Assembly: GCA_040289115.1 (NCBI GenBank)
Contig: PSKS01000071.1
Location: 1 to 10,646, forward strand
Reading direction: 5' to 3'
From: JAUQQI01 sp040289115
GTDB lineage: Bacteria; Chloroflexota; Dehalococcoidia; JAUQQI01
Length of the DNA stretch: 10,646 nt
The notes under the pieces are model-generated. The model did no database searches. It was not told the DNA's origin and saw nothing but the letters and a program-made list of their open reading frames with translations. A program made the translations under genes and the position numbers. Shown here piece after piece: positions 1 through 5,213 of the stretch. Positions within the stretch are counted from its first letter, which is position 1. Every line of letters begins with the position of its first letter.

Positions 1-334
1 CCTCCCTCTGCTCCTTGCGCCCGGCGATGGCCATGACGGTCGCGGCGCCAAGGCAGAGGGTTGCCACCATGTAGCCCTCAAAGATCGCGATGAGGCCGCC
101 CACGGCGGAAATGCCCATGCACCAGGCAGCAGTCTTCGGTTTGGACAGCACTAGCCCGGCGCCGGCAAGACCCAGCACGGCCAGGGGTATTGCCGCGAAT
201 CCCAAGCCGATCACGGTTTCCGCTCCCTGCGCCCCGAAGGCCGACCCCAGGCTGCCGACGAACAGCGCGAACACGGCGCCGGCCAGGCCCGCGAGCCCGC
301 CTATGATGCCCAGCACCAGCGCTGCGATCCGCAT
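1..334 (-). CDS. Small four-helix membrane protein, DUF4064-like (partial, C-terminus off the left edge)
   Basis: The first 111 residues are visible, from an ATG at 334 down to the window edge, with no stop codon. Four hydrophobic stretches (about residues 4-27, 41-63, 69-86 and 88-104) alternate with short polar turns, and the visible end is charged (GRKEQRE). The Gly/Ala-rich first helix (MRIAALVLGIIGGLAG), followed by FALFVGSLGSAFG, resembles the DUF4064 family of small bacterial membrane proteins. The family has no established function, so none is assigned. The start is supported by AAAGGGG about 8-10 nt upstream and by a near-consensus promoter at 421-449, giving a leader of about 80 nt. 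The gene is transcribed away from the tRNA and CoA-transferase and is not in an operon with them. The family call is by eye only. Confidence 0.7.
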   Translation of the reverse strand, partial: MRIAALVLGIIGGLAGLAGAVFALFVGSLGSAFGAQGAETVIGLGFAAIPLAVLGLAGAGLVLSKPKTAAWCMGISAVGGLIAIFEGYMVATLCLGAATVMAIAGRKEQRE

Positions 335-420
335 GTCTACCACACCCCTTTCAAGTTTTCATGAGTCTCGAATTGAAGTAGCAACACGATCCGTAGTTTC
401 CATAAATCTAGTTTTAAACT

Positions 421-449
421 TTTATACCGCAAAAAGCCGCATCTGTCAA
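421..449 (-). promoter_or_regulatory. Sigma-70-type promoter of the DUF4064-like gene
   Basis: Read on the minus strand, this is a perfect -35 box TTGACA (449-444), a 17-bp spacer, and a -10 box TATAAA (426-421, five of six consensus bases). Transcription should start near 414, leaving a leader of about 80 nt before the ATG at 334. The surrounding 345-450 stretch is clearly AT-richer than the coding DNA. It is one of the best promoter matches in the window. Confidence 0.8.
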
Positions 450-502
450 GACCCGGGGCCCAAAGCGTGCCAGCCGCCGGTTCCCGGCTATACCTGCTTA
501 CC

Positions 503-532
503 TTGTCCACCGGGGAGCCCCGGTGTTAACAT
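503..532 (+). promoter_or_regulatory. Possible tRNA-Ala promoter with a palindromic spacer
   Basis: TTGTCC (503-508) and TAACAT (527-532), 18 bp apart, each match four of six consensus bases. They would start transcription about 4 nt upstream of the tRNA. The spacer is almost entirely a perfect inverted repeat, CACCGGGG-AG-CCCCGGTG (508-525). It could be an operator or a chance GC palindrome. It has no T-tract on either side, so it is unlikely to be a terminator. The hexamers are weak, so the promoter call is tentative. Confidence 0.35.
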
Positions 533-542
533 TCCTACGGAT

Positions 543-615
543 GGGGCCGTAGCTCAGCTGGGAGAGCGTCCGGTTTGCACCCGGGAGGTCGGGGGTTCGA
601 GTCCCCTCGGCTCCA
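543..615 (+). tRNA. tRNA-Ala (anticodon UGC)
   Basis: A complete 73-nt cloverleaf can be drawn. The acceptor stem pairs GGGGCCG with CGGCTCC. The D stem is GCTC/GAGC with loop AGCTGGGA. The anticodon stem TCCGG/CCGGG closes loop TTTGCAC, giving anticodon TGC. The T stem GGGGG/CCCCT closes loop TTCGAGT, and the discriminator base is A615. The third acceptor pair is G3:U70, the identity element recognised by alanyl-tRNA synthetase, which independently supports alanine. The genome continues CCG after the discriminator, so the terminal CCA is not fully encoded and must be completed by CCA-adding enzyme. It is on the same strand as the CoA-transferase gene that follows. Confidence 0.97.
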
Positions 616-619
616 CCGA

Positions 620-644
620 GCGCCCATCTGAGGGGCGTGTTTTT
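620..644 (+). terminator. Weak intrinsic terminator after tRNA-Ala
   Basis: CGCCC (621-625) pairs with GGGCG (633-637) around a 7-nt loop, with an extra G620-T638 wobble pair possible. TGTTTTT follows (638-644). The short stem suggests partial rather than complete termination, so some transcription may continue into the CoA-transferase gene. Confidence 0.5.
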
Positions 645-671
645 AATTATCCCGACCCAGGAGGCTGCACG

Positions 672-1859
672 ATGGCACTGCCCCTCGAAGGGGTCTGCGT
701 GGTCGACCTTACCCGGGTCCTTGCCGGGCCGTACTGCACCATGATGTTGGGGGACATGGGGGCCGATGTAATCAAGGTGGAGGTGCCGGGCCGGGGGGAC
801 GACTCCCGATCCTGGGGACCCCCTTGGGCGGGCACCGAGAGCGCTTACTTTCTCTCAGCCAACCGCAATAAGCGCAGTATCACTTTAAACTTCCGGACGG
901 AGGGCGGCCGGCGGGTTCTCCTCGAGCTGGTCCGTCGGGCAGATGTCTTGGTCGAAAACTTCATCCCGGGCACCCTGGACCGCCTGGGCCTGGGCTACGA
1001 GCACCTTAAGGGGGTCAACCCCAGCCTCATTTACTGTTCCATCAGCGGCTACGGTTACGACGGTCCCTACGCCACCAGGCCGGGCTACGACTTCATCGCC
1101 CAGGCCGAGGGGGGCATCATGAGCGTCACCGGCGAGCCGGAAGGTCCGCCGATGAAGGTGGGGGTAGCCATCGCCGACATCACCACCGGCATGTTTGCGG
1201 CCGCGGCCATCCTGGCCGCCCTACGCCACCGGGACCGCACCGGCGAAGGCCAGCGGGTGGAGGTTTCCCTCCTGGAGTCGGTGGTGGGGTGGCTGGCCAA
1301 CGTGGCCAGCAACTACCTCGTGTCAGGCGAGGTTCCCCGCCGCTACGGTAATGCCCACCCGAATGTGGTCCCCTACCAGGCCTTCGCCACGGCCGATGGG
1401 TGGGTGGCCGTCGGGGTCGGCAACGACGCCCAGTTTCGCCGCTTCTGTGAAGTAATCGGCCGGCCCGAGCTGGCCGAAGACCCCCGCTTTAAGACCAACA
1501 GCGACCGGGTGATAAACCGGGACGTGCTCATCCCAATTCTGGAAGAGGTTTTCAAGGCCCGGACCACCGCCGAGTGGATCGAAGCCCTGGTGGCCGCCGA
1601 CCTGCCCTGCGGCCCCATCAACACCATCGATAAGGTTTTCCAACACCCCCAGGTGCTCCACCGCCGCATGCTGGCGGAGGTGGAGCATCCGACCGCCGGC
1701 CGGATCAAGCTGGTGGGAATCCCCTACAAGTTCTCGGGGACCCCCCTATCCATTCGCCGTCACCCGCCCACCCTGGGGGAGCACACCGAAGAGGTGCTGC
1801 GGGAGCTCGGCTATTCCGAGGCCGAAATCGCCGCCCTCAGGGCCGAGGGGGCCGTCTGA
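672..1859 (+). CDS. Class III (CaiB/BaiF-type) acyl-CoA transferase
   Basis: A 395-residue cytosolic enzyme expected to move coenzyme A from a donor thioester to a carboxylic acid. The family hallmarks are present: RVLAGPYCTMMLGDMGADVIKVE at the N-terminus (about 15-37), NRNKRSITLNF (64-74), the ENFIPG segment (95-100), and the catalytic aspartate at residue 169 in VAIADITTG. This is the same number as the catalytic Asp169 of formyl-CoA transferase. The C-terminal part shows the usual PTLGEHTEEVLRELGYSEAEIAAL ending. Length is typical. The ATG at 672 is chosen because AGGAGG (659-664) lies 7 nt upstream. The open frame continues to 90, but that stretch runs through the tRNA. Substrates cannot be read from sequence: family members act on formate/oxalate, carnitine, malate, mesaconate, citramalate, benzylsuccinate and others. 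No partner catabolic gene lies within the window. It may be weakly co-transcribed with the tRNA. Confidence 0.93.
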   Translation: MALPLEGVCVVDLTRVLAGPYCTMMLGDMGADVIKVEVPGRGDDSRSWGPPWAGTESAYFLSANRNKRSITLNFRTEGGRRVLLELVRRADVLVENFIPGTLDRLGLGYEHLKGVNPSLIYCSISGYGYDGPYATRPGYDFIAQAEGGIMSVTGEPEGPPMKVGVAIADITTGMFAAAAILAALRHRDRTGEGQRVEVSLLESVVGWLANVASNYLVSGEVPRRYGNAHPNVVPYQAFATADGWVAVGVGNDAQFRRFCEVIGRPELAEDPRFKTNSDRVINRDVLIPILEEVFKARTTAEWIEALVAADLPCGPINTIDKVFQHPQVLHRRMLAEVEHPTAGRIKLVGIPYKFSGTPLSIRRHPPTLGEHTEEVLRELGYSEAEIAALRAEGAV

Positions 1860-1876
1860 CAGGAGCCCGGCCCCTA

Positions 1877-3031
1877 CTACCAGGTTACGAACATGGGCAT
1901 GATCAGGTGGACAAAGCCGTCCTGGTCCACCGGCCGGATCACCCCCGGGGCCGACGGGGAGGTCATCTCGAGGGCGACCTGGGGCGCGCCCACCACCTCG
2001 AGGACCTGCTTTAAGTACCGGACATTAAAGGCGATCTTGGCCTCCTCCCCGTCAACGACGGCGTCGATCTCCCCCACATTCTCACCCGTATCCTCCGCCC
2101 GGGCGCTTACCCGCAGCCGGCCGGGGGTAAGCTCCTGGCCGGGGAAGATGTTGAGCCTGACGATGTCGTTGTTGTGGCGGGCGAAGATTTCCGCCACCCG
2201 GGTGGCCTTTAGAAACTCCTGGGTGTTGACCACAACCCGGCAGGTGTACGTCTTGGGGATGAGCTGCTGGAAGTTCGGGAAGTTGCCCTGGATCAGCTGC
2301 GAAACCAGCTCGATGGTCCCTACCCCCGGCGAGTCCGACTCGATCCTAAAGAGGAGCTGGGCCCGGTTGGGCTGAATCGCGACCTGAACAGGCTGGTCGC
2401 CGTCGGGGATGATCCGCTCCAGCTCCAGGAGGGCCCGTGCCGGCACGATCACCTCCACGTCCTGCCCCTCCCCTACCGGCGAAAGGAGTGGGGCCTGCCG
2501 GACGGAAAGCCTGAACCCGTCGGCGGCCGCAAAGAGGCCCTGGTCCCCGGCCAGGCGGGTGTAGACCCCGGTGAGCACCGGGCGGGTGTCGTCGGTAGCG
2601 GCGGCAAAGGCGACCTGCTCGATGACAGTCCGCAGGGTCTCGGGGTCCATCGCCGTGGTGGGAGATTCCGCCACGGTCGGGATGGGCGGAAAATCGTCGG
2701 GGTCCAGGCCGTTTATCCGGGCCTCAAAGCGGGCACATTTCACCTGTAAAACTCGCCCCGAAACCGAAAGGTCGATCCGGTCGGGGGGCAGGGAGTTGAC
2801 AAACTGGGTGAGCACCTGGGCCGGCACGGCCACGGCCCCTTCCGAGTCCACCTTCGCCCCGACCCAGACGGTGATGGCGATCTCCAGGTTGGTAGCCGCC
2901 AGCCGGAGCCGGCCGCCGTCGGTGGCGACCAGCACGTGACTGGTAACCGGCAGGGTGCTGCGGGTGGCAACGGCCCGGCCGACGATCCCCAGGCCCCGGC
3001 TCAAATTCTCCTGAAGACACGACGCCTTCAC
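1877..3031 (-). CDS. dnaN: DNA polymerase III beta subunit (sliding clamp)
   Basis: A 384-residue protein that dimerises into the ring tethering the replicative polymerase and many repair factors to DNA. Three clamp-fold domains fit its length (about 1-125, 126-255 and 256-384). Recognisable segments are NGLDPDDFPPIP (108-118), RPVLTGVY (150-157), AADGFRLSV (169-177), QGNFPNFQQLIP (248-259), FNVRYL (335-340) and the terminal IMPM (377-380), near the peptide-binding cleft. The chain continues four residues beyond IMPM (FVTW). The start is GTG (3031-3029), with AAGGAGG (3043-3037) 5 nt upstream. The N-terminus resembles Chloroflexota clamps. No dnaA or recF is adjacent, unlike the common dnaA-dnaN-recF order, so it could be the main clamp or a second copy. 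It converges on the CoA-transferase with 17 bp between stop codons and no visible terminator. Confidence 0.96.
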   Translation of the reverse strand: MKASCLQENLSRGLGIVGRAVATRSTLPVTSHVLVATDGGRLRLAATNLEIAITVWVGAKVDSEGAVAVPAQVLTQFVNSLPPDRIDLSVSGRVLQVKCARFEARINGLDPDDFPPIPTVAESPTTAMDPETLRTVIEQVAFAAATDDTRPVLTGVYTRLAGDQGLFAAADGFRLSVRQAPLLSPVGEGQDVEVIVPARALLELERIIPDGDQPVQVAIQPNRAQLLFRIESDSPGVGTIELVSQLIQGNFPNFQQLIPKTYTCRVVVNTQEFLKATRVAEIFARHNNDIVRLNIFPGQELTPGRLRVSARAEDTGENVGEIDAVVDGEEAKIAFNVRYLKQVLEVVGAPQVALEMTSPSAPGVIRPVDQDGFVHLIMPMFVTW

Positions 3032-3036
3032 GGATT

Positions 3037-3043
3037 CCTCCTT
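3037..3043 (-). promoter_or_regulatory. Ribosome binding site fixing the dnaN GTG start
   Basis: On the minus strand this reads AAGGAGG, 5 nt before the GTG at 3031. It is the strongest Shine-Dalgarno match near the gene and decides the non-ATG start. Confidence 0.85.
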
Positions 3044-3052
3044 CTAAGCCGC

Positions 3053-3068
3053 CTTTATCCGGGTAAAG
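3053..3068. promoter_or_regulatory. 16-bp palindrome at the predicted dnaN transcription start
   Basis: CTTTATCCGGGTAAAG is symmetric at seven of eight pair positions, the sixth pair being T/G. It covers the predicted start point of the nearer dnaN promoter (about 3060) and touches its -10 box (3067-3072). That position fits a repressor operator, but no known regulator site is recognised. Confidence 0.35.
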
Positions 3069-3122
3069 TATAGCCCCGGGAATTTGGCAGGCGCAATATA
3101 TTGATTTCAACAAAGTTTTCAA
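3067..3122 (-). promoter_or_regulatory. Candidate dnaN promoters (two overlapping options)
   Basis: Two options are visible on the minus strand. The proximal one has -10 TATACT (3072-3067) and a poor -35 TTGCGC (3096-3091), spacer 18, start near 3060. The distal one has -35 TTGAAA (3122-3117) and -10 TATATT (3100-3095), spacer 16, start near 3088. Both sit in the only clearly AT-rich patch of this intergenic region. I cannot tell which is used; tandem use is possible. Confidence 0.5.
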
Positions 3123-3128
3123 CACAAT
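3105..3128. repeat. Direct repeat, two 12-bp units, in the dnaN upstream region
   Basis: TTTCAACAAAGT (3105-3116) is followed immediately by TTTCAACACAAT (3117-3128). The units match at 10 of 12 positions and share the octamer TTTCAACA. The second copy contains the -35 box of the distal dnaN promoter candidate. A perfect 10-bp palindrome CAATATATTG (3094-3103) adjoins them. They could be a regulator binding array, but do not match the DnaA box consensus. Confidence 0.45.
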
Positions 3129-3133
3129 ATCTG

Positions 3134-3169
3134 GTGGCCTTAGCTTGGACTCAACCCCCTGCAGGCCAC
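3134..3169. repeat. 7-bp inverted repeat in the dnaN/BFN intergenic region
   Basis: GTGGCCT (3134-3140) and AGGCCAC (3163-3169) are perfect inverted copies separated by 22 bp. They lie upstream of both divergent promoter sets. This may be a binding site or chance in GC-rich DNA. The rest of the region, about 3170-3253, shows nothing I can identify. Confidence 0.25.
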
Positions 3170-3253
3170 GTAGACGGCCGCCTCCGAGACAACCGAGATA
3201 CCTGGCGGGATGTCTTCCCGGCCTGTTGGTCCCCGCTACCCGTCCGGCGGCAG

Positions 3254-3282
3254 TTGACATACTTGGGGTGGTGGGCTACAAT
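3254..3282 (+). promoter_or_regulatory. Sigma-70-type promoter of the BFN gene
   Basis: A perfect -35 box TTGACA (3254-3259), a 17-bp spacer, and -10 box TACAAT (3277-3282, five of six bases). The start of transcription would be near 3289, giving a leader of about 30 nt before the ATG at 3318. Confidence 0.85.
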
Positions 3283-3317
3283 CTGAATAGCCGAAGGGAT
3301 CCGCGGGAGGGTCTGGA

Positions 3318-3848
3318 ATGGCTTTGGTCGAAATGGTCGTCGACAGCATCCGGGTGAGCCTGCTCAACGGCCAGCGGGTGCTGATCCTGAAAGAGAAATA
3401 CGCCGACCGGTACCTCCCCATCTGGATCGGCCCCCATGAGGCCGATGCCATCGCCCTAGAGCTTCAGCAGATCCAGGTTCCCAGGCCGCTCACCCACGAC
3501 CTGCTTAAAAACATCATCCACGAGCTGGGTGCAACCGTATCCTCGGTTATCGTCAACGACCTGAATAATGAAACCTTCTACGCACGCATCTTAATGAATG
3601 TCGGCGGCCGCCAGATCGAGGTCGACTCGCGGCCGAGCGACGCCATCGCTTTGGCCGTGCGGGTTAAGGTGCCCATCTACGCCGAAGAGTCCGTGATGGA
3701 GCGGGCAGGCGTGACCCTGGAAGAGGAGGCCCCCAAATCCGAACGGGAAAAGCCCCCCAAGGCCGAAGAAAAGGTCGAACTACCGCCTATCTTCCAGGAG
3801 TTCCTTAAAACCCTTGACCTGGGTGACCAGGAACCGGGCAAATCCTAA
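3318..3848 (+). CDS. Bifunctional nuclease (BFN/DUF151) family protein
   Basis: A 176-residue soluble protein. The BFN domain fills about residues 5-135, with family segments LPIWIGPHEADAIALEL (33-49), RPLTHDLL (56-63), YARI (88-91), VDSRPSDAIALAVR (102-115) and PIYA (119-122). Members from plants have been reported to have RNase and DNase activity; the role in bacteria is poorly defined. After the domain comes a charged Lys/Glu/Pro linker (about 135-155) and a short predicted helix, IFQEFLKTLDL (158-168), which may contact a partner. The start has GGGAGGG (3305-3311) 6 nt upstream. The gene has its own strong promoter and intrinsic terminator, so it is a single-gene unit between dnaN and the ATP synthase operon. 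Confidence 0.9.
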   Translation: MALVEMVVDSIRVSLLNGQRVLILKEKYADRYLPIWIGPHEADAIALELQQIQVPRPLTHDLLKNIIHELGATVSSVIVNDLNNETFYARILMNVGGRQIEVDSRPSDAIALAVRVKVPIYAEESVMERAGVTLEEEAPKSEREKPPKAEEKVELPPIFQEFLKTLDLGDQEPGKS

Positions 3849-3877
3849 CGCCACCTTATCCGATTAGCCGTAACTTT

Positions 3878-3912
3878 GGGCTCCAGTAAACCCCAGATGG
3901 AGCCCTTGTTTT
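3878..3912 (+). terminator. Intrinsic terminator of the BFN gene
   Basis: GGGCTCCA (3878-3885) pairs perfectly with TGGAGCCC (3898-3905) around a 12-nt loop, and is followed by TTGTTTT (3906-3912). It lies 30 nt after the BFN stop and separates that gene from the ATP synthase operon. Its 3' arm occupies the -35 position of the next promoter. Confidence 0.9.
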
Positions 3913-3920
3913 GTGGCTTG

Positions 3921-3929
3921 TGATATAAT
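3921..3929 (+). promoter_or_regulatory. Extended -10 promoter of the ATP synthase operon
   Basis: TGATATAAT fits the extended -10 consensus TGnTATAAT exactly, with the TATAAT hexamer at 3924-3929. The expected -35 position (about 3901-3906, AGCCCT) has no match and lies in the terminator stem. The TG extension probably compensates. The start would be near 3936, giving a leader of about 36 nt. No other promoter is evident between here and the right edge. Confidence 0.8.
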
Positions 3930-3964
3930 TCACTATAGTCTGGGCCGGTCTCTGGGGCCGGGGG

Positions 3965-3983
3965 CGGCCGGATGGTCCGGCTG
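3965..3983 (+). promoter_or_regulatory. RNA hairpin over the atpZ start codon
   Basis: CGGCCGGA (3965-3972) can pair with TCCGGCTG (3976-3983) around the loop TGG (3973-3975). This is seven Watson-Crick pairs plus one G-U. The start codon ATG (3972-3974) straddles the stem and loop, so the fold would hide it from ribosomes. No good Shine-Dalgarno sequence compensates. This may hold AtpZ translation low or make it conditional. Confidence 0.5.
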
Positions 3984-4175
3984 ATCGGTATCGGCTGGTT
4001 CTTGGCCGTCGCCCTGGTGGGCGGACCGGGCCTGGGTTACTGGGTGGATGGACGGCTGGGCACGACGCCAGTTTTCACGCTGGTTGGGCTTTTCGCCGGG
4101 TTAATTATCGGTTTGGCCGGAGCGTATAAGATGCTGGTTGCGGCAAGTCGTTCTGAACGGGGGGAGGGCCAATGA
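3972..4175 (+). CDS. atpZ: AtpZ/AtpI-family small membrane protein of ATP synthase
   Basis: A 67-residue protein with two hydrophobic helices (about 5-22 and 33-55) joined by the family's loop, GLGYWVDGRLGTTP (21-34), and ending in a short charged tail. First-gene AtpZ/AtpI proteins are linked to assembly of the c-ring or Mg2+/Ca2+ handling for ATP synthase and are usually dispensable. It is first in the operon, and its stop overlaps the atpB start (ATGA, 4172-4175). An in-frame stop at 3936-3938 with no start codon between leaves ATG 3972 as the only sensible start, despite a poor ribosome site (only G-rich sequence) and a hairpin over the codon. The length suits AtpZ better than the longer AtpI, but the naming is loose in this family. 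Confidence 0.82.
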   Translation: MVRLIGIGWFLAVALVGGPGLGYWVDGRLGTTPVFTLVGLFAGLIIGLAGAYKMLVAASRSERGEGQ

Positions 4176-5185
4176 ACCGCCGGCTGGCCCTCCTGATAAT
4201 CGCCCTGTTCCTGGTTTTTAACTTCTTCGTCCGGGTACCCTTTCCGGAGATCCTCCTCCCCGCCGAGCCCATCTTCCCCCTCGCAACCGTTGGCCCCTTT
4301 AGGTTTGTCATTACTAACACGATGCTGGCCACCTGGTTGGCCATGGCCGTTCTGGTCGGCCTGAGCCTGCTGGCCACCCGGCGCATGGAGCTTATACCCG
4401 GCCGGCGCCTTCAGAACCTGGCCGAGGCCCTTGTCGAGTGGATGTACGGCATCGTCGAGTCGGTAGCCGGGGAGGAACGGTGGGCCCGGCAGTTCTTCCC
4501 GGTGGTCGCCACCATCTTCTTGTTCATTGTAACCGCCAACTGGATGGGCCTTTTGCCCGGCTACACCACCCTCGGCTTGATTGAAGCCGCCGACCACGGC
4601 AAAGTGTGCGAGTTTGCCCCCGTCCACATCGGCCCGCTTACGGTGGGCGTTCTGCCCGTAACCGGGGCGGTTTGTCGGGATATTCCGGCCGACGAGCACG
4701 TTGCCCACGGGTCCGAGGCCAAGGCCGGGGTGATTGAGGGCAAGCTAATCCCCCTGCTTCGCAGCGCCAACACCGATGTGAACACGCCCCTGGCCATTGC
4801 GCTGCTGGCGATGGTTTTCGTCGAGTACTGGGGCATCAAGGCCCTGGGCCCGGTCGGCTACGGCAGCCGCTTTTTTAACTTCCAGAACCTGCTGCGGGGC
4901 CGGGTCTTCACCGGAATTATCGACCTATTCATCGGCCTGTTAGAGCTTATCGCCGAGGTGGCCCGGGTTGTCAGCTTCACGTTCCGGCTTTTCGGCAATA
5001 TTTTCGCCGGCGAGGTGCTGCTGGCGTCCATCGCCTTCCTGGCGCCCATGGTCATCGCCCTACCCTTCTACGGCCTCGAGCTCTTCGTCGGGCTTATCCA
5101 GGCGGCGGTCTTTGCGATGCTCACCCTGGTTTTCGCCAAGCTGGCCGTGACGCCCCACCACGGTGAGGAGCATCACGGGCATTAA
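4172..5185 (+). CDS. atpB: F-type ATP synthase subunit a (Fo, proton channel)
   Basis: A 337-residue integral membrane protein that provides the proton half-channels against the c-ring. The essential arginine is Arg272 in SFTFRLFGNIFAGE (268-281), matching E. coli Arg210. Helices lie at about 6-22, 46-67, 107-130, 205-222, 245-285 and 290-325. NWMGLLPG (123-130) and SANTDVNTPLAIAL (198-211) are also typical. Between these two segments lie about 67 residues, some 45 more than I recall for E. coli, with Cys146 and Cys168. By family topology this loop faces outside the cell. The length resembles Chloroflexota a subunits. The C-terminus is His-rich (HHGEEHHGH). Its start overlaps the atpZ stop by 4 nt, with GGGGAGGG just upstream. 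Confidence 0.96.
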   Translation: MNRRLALLIIALFLVFNFFVRVPFPEILLPAEPIFPLATVGPFRFVITNTMLATWLAMAVLVGLSLLATRRMELIPGRRLQNLAEALVEWMYGIVESVAGEERWARQFFPVVATIFLFIVTANWMGLLPGYTTLGLIEAADHGKVCEFAPVHIGPLTVGVLPVTGAVCRDIPADEHVAHGSEAKAGVIEGKLIPLLRSANTDVNTPLAIALLAMVFVEYWGIKALGPVGYGSRFFNFQNLLRGRVFTGIIDLFIGLLELIAEVARVVSFTFRLFGNIFAGEVLLASIAFLAPMVIALPFYGLELFVGLIQAAVFAMLTLVFAKLAVTPHHGEEHHGH

Positions 5186-5196
5186 AATTCTTCGGG

Positions 5197-5205
5197 AAAA
5201 GGAGG
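5197..5205 (+). promoter_or_regulatory. Ribosome binding site that fixes the atpE TTG start
   Basis: AAAAGGAGG lies 8 nt before TTG 5214 and is a near-complete anti-16S match. It falls after the in-frame ATG at 5163, which ribosomes would otherwise use inside the end of atpB. It therefore rules out the longer protein. Confidence 0.85.
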
Positions 5206-5213
5206 TATTCGCC

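Noticed and set aside
476..488. Small inverted repeat GCCGG-TTC-CCGGC upstream of the tRNA
   Set aside because: Only 5 bp per arm in GC-rich DNA, with no T-tract or promoter relation; chance is the simplest explanation.
90..671. Long open frame upstream of the CoA-transferase, which would give a 589-residue protein
   Set aside because: The extension runs antisense to the DUF4064-like gene and through the whole tRNA-Ala, and is Pro/Ala/Ser-rich without family features. The ribosome site at 659-664 and family alignment fix the start at 672.
1850..1890. Search for a shared bidirectional terminator between the CoA-transferase and dnaN
   Set aside because: No hairpin with a T-tract is visible on either strand in this stretch; the 17-bp gap is too short.
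3094..3130. AT-rich patch near dnaN as a replication origin unwinding element
   Set aside because: No DnaA boxes (TTATNCACA type) were found around it and dnaA is not visible. It is better explained as a promoter region.
3145..3357. Short 70-residue open frame in the dnaN/BFN intergenic region
   Set aside because: It overlaps the BFN promoter and start, is Pro/Arg-rich, and has no ribosome site.
4037..4708. 223-residue open frame on the minus strand opposite atpZ and atpB
   Set aside because: Low-complexity Gly/Asp/His/Gln composition, wholly antisense to two conserved genes, and no promoter or ribosome site.
5163..5213. Earlier ATG start for subunit c
   Set aside because: It would add 17 polar residues ahead of the first membrane helix and overlap atpB. 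The strong ribosome site lies downstream of it, before TTG 5214.
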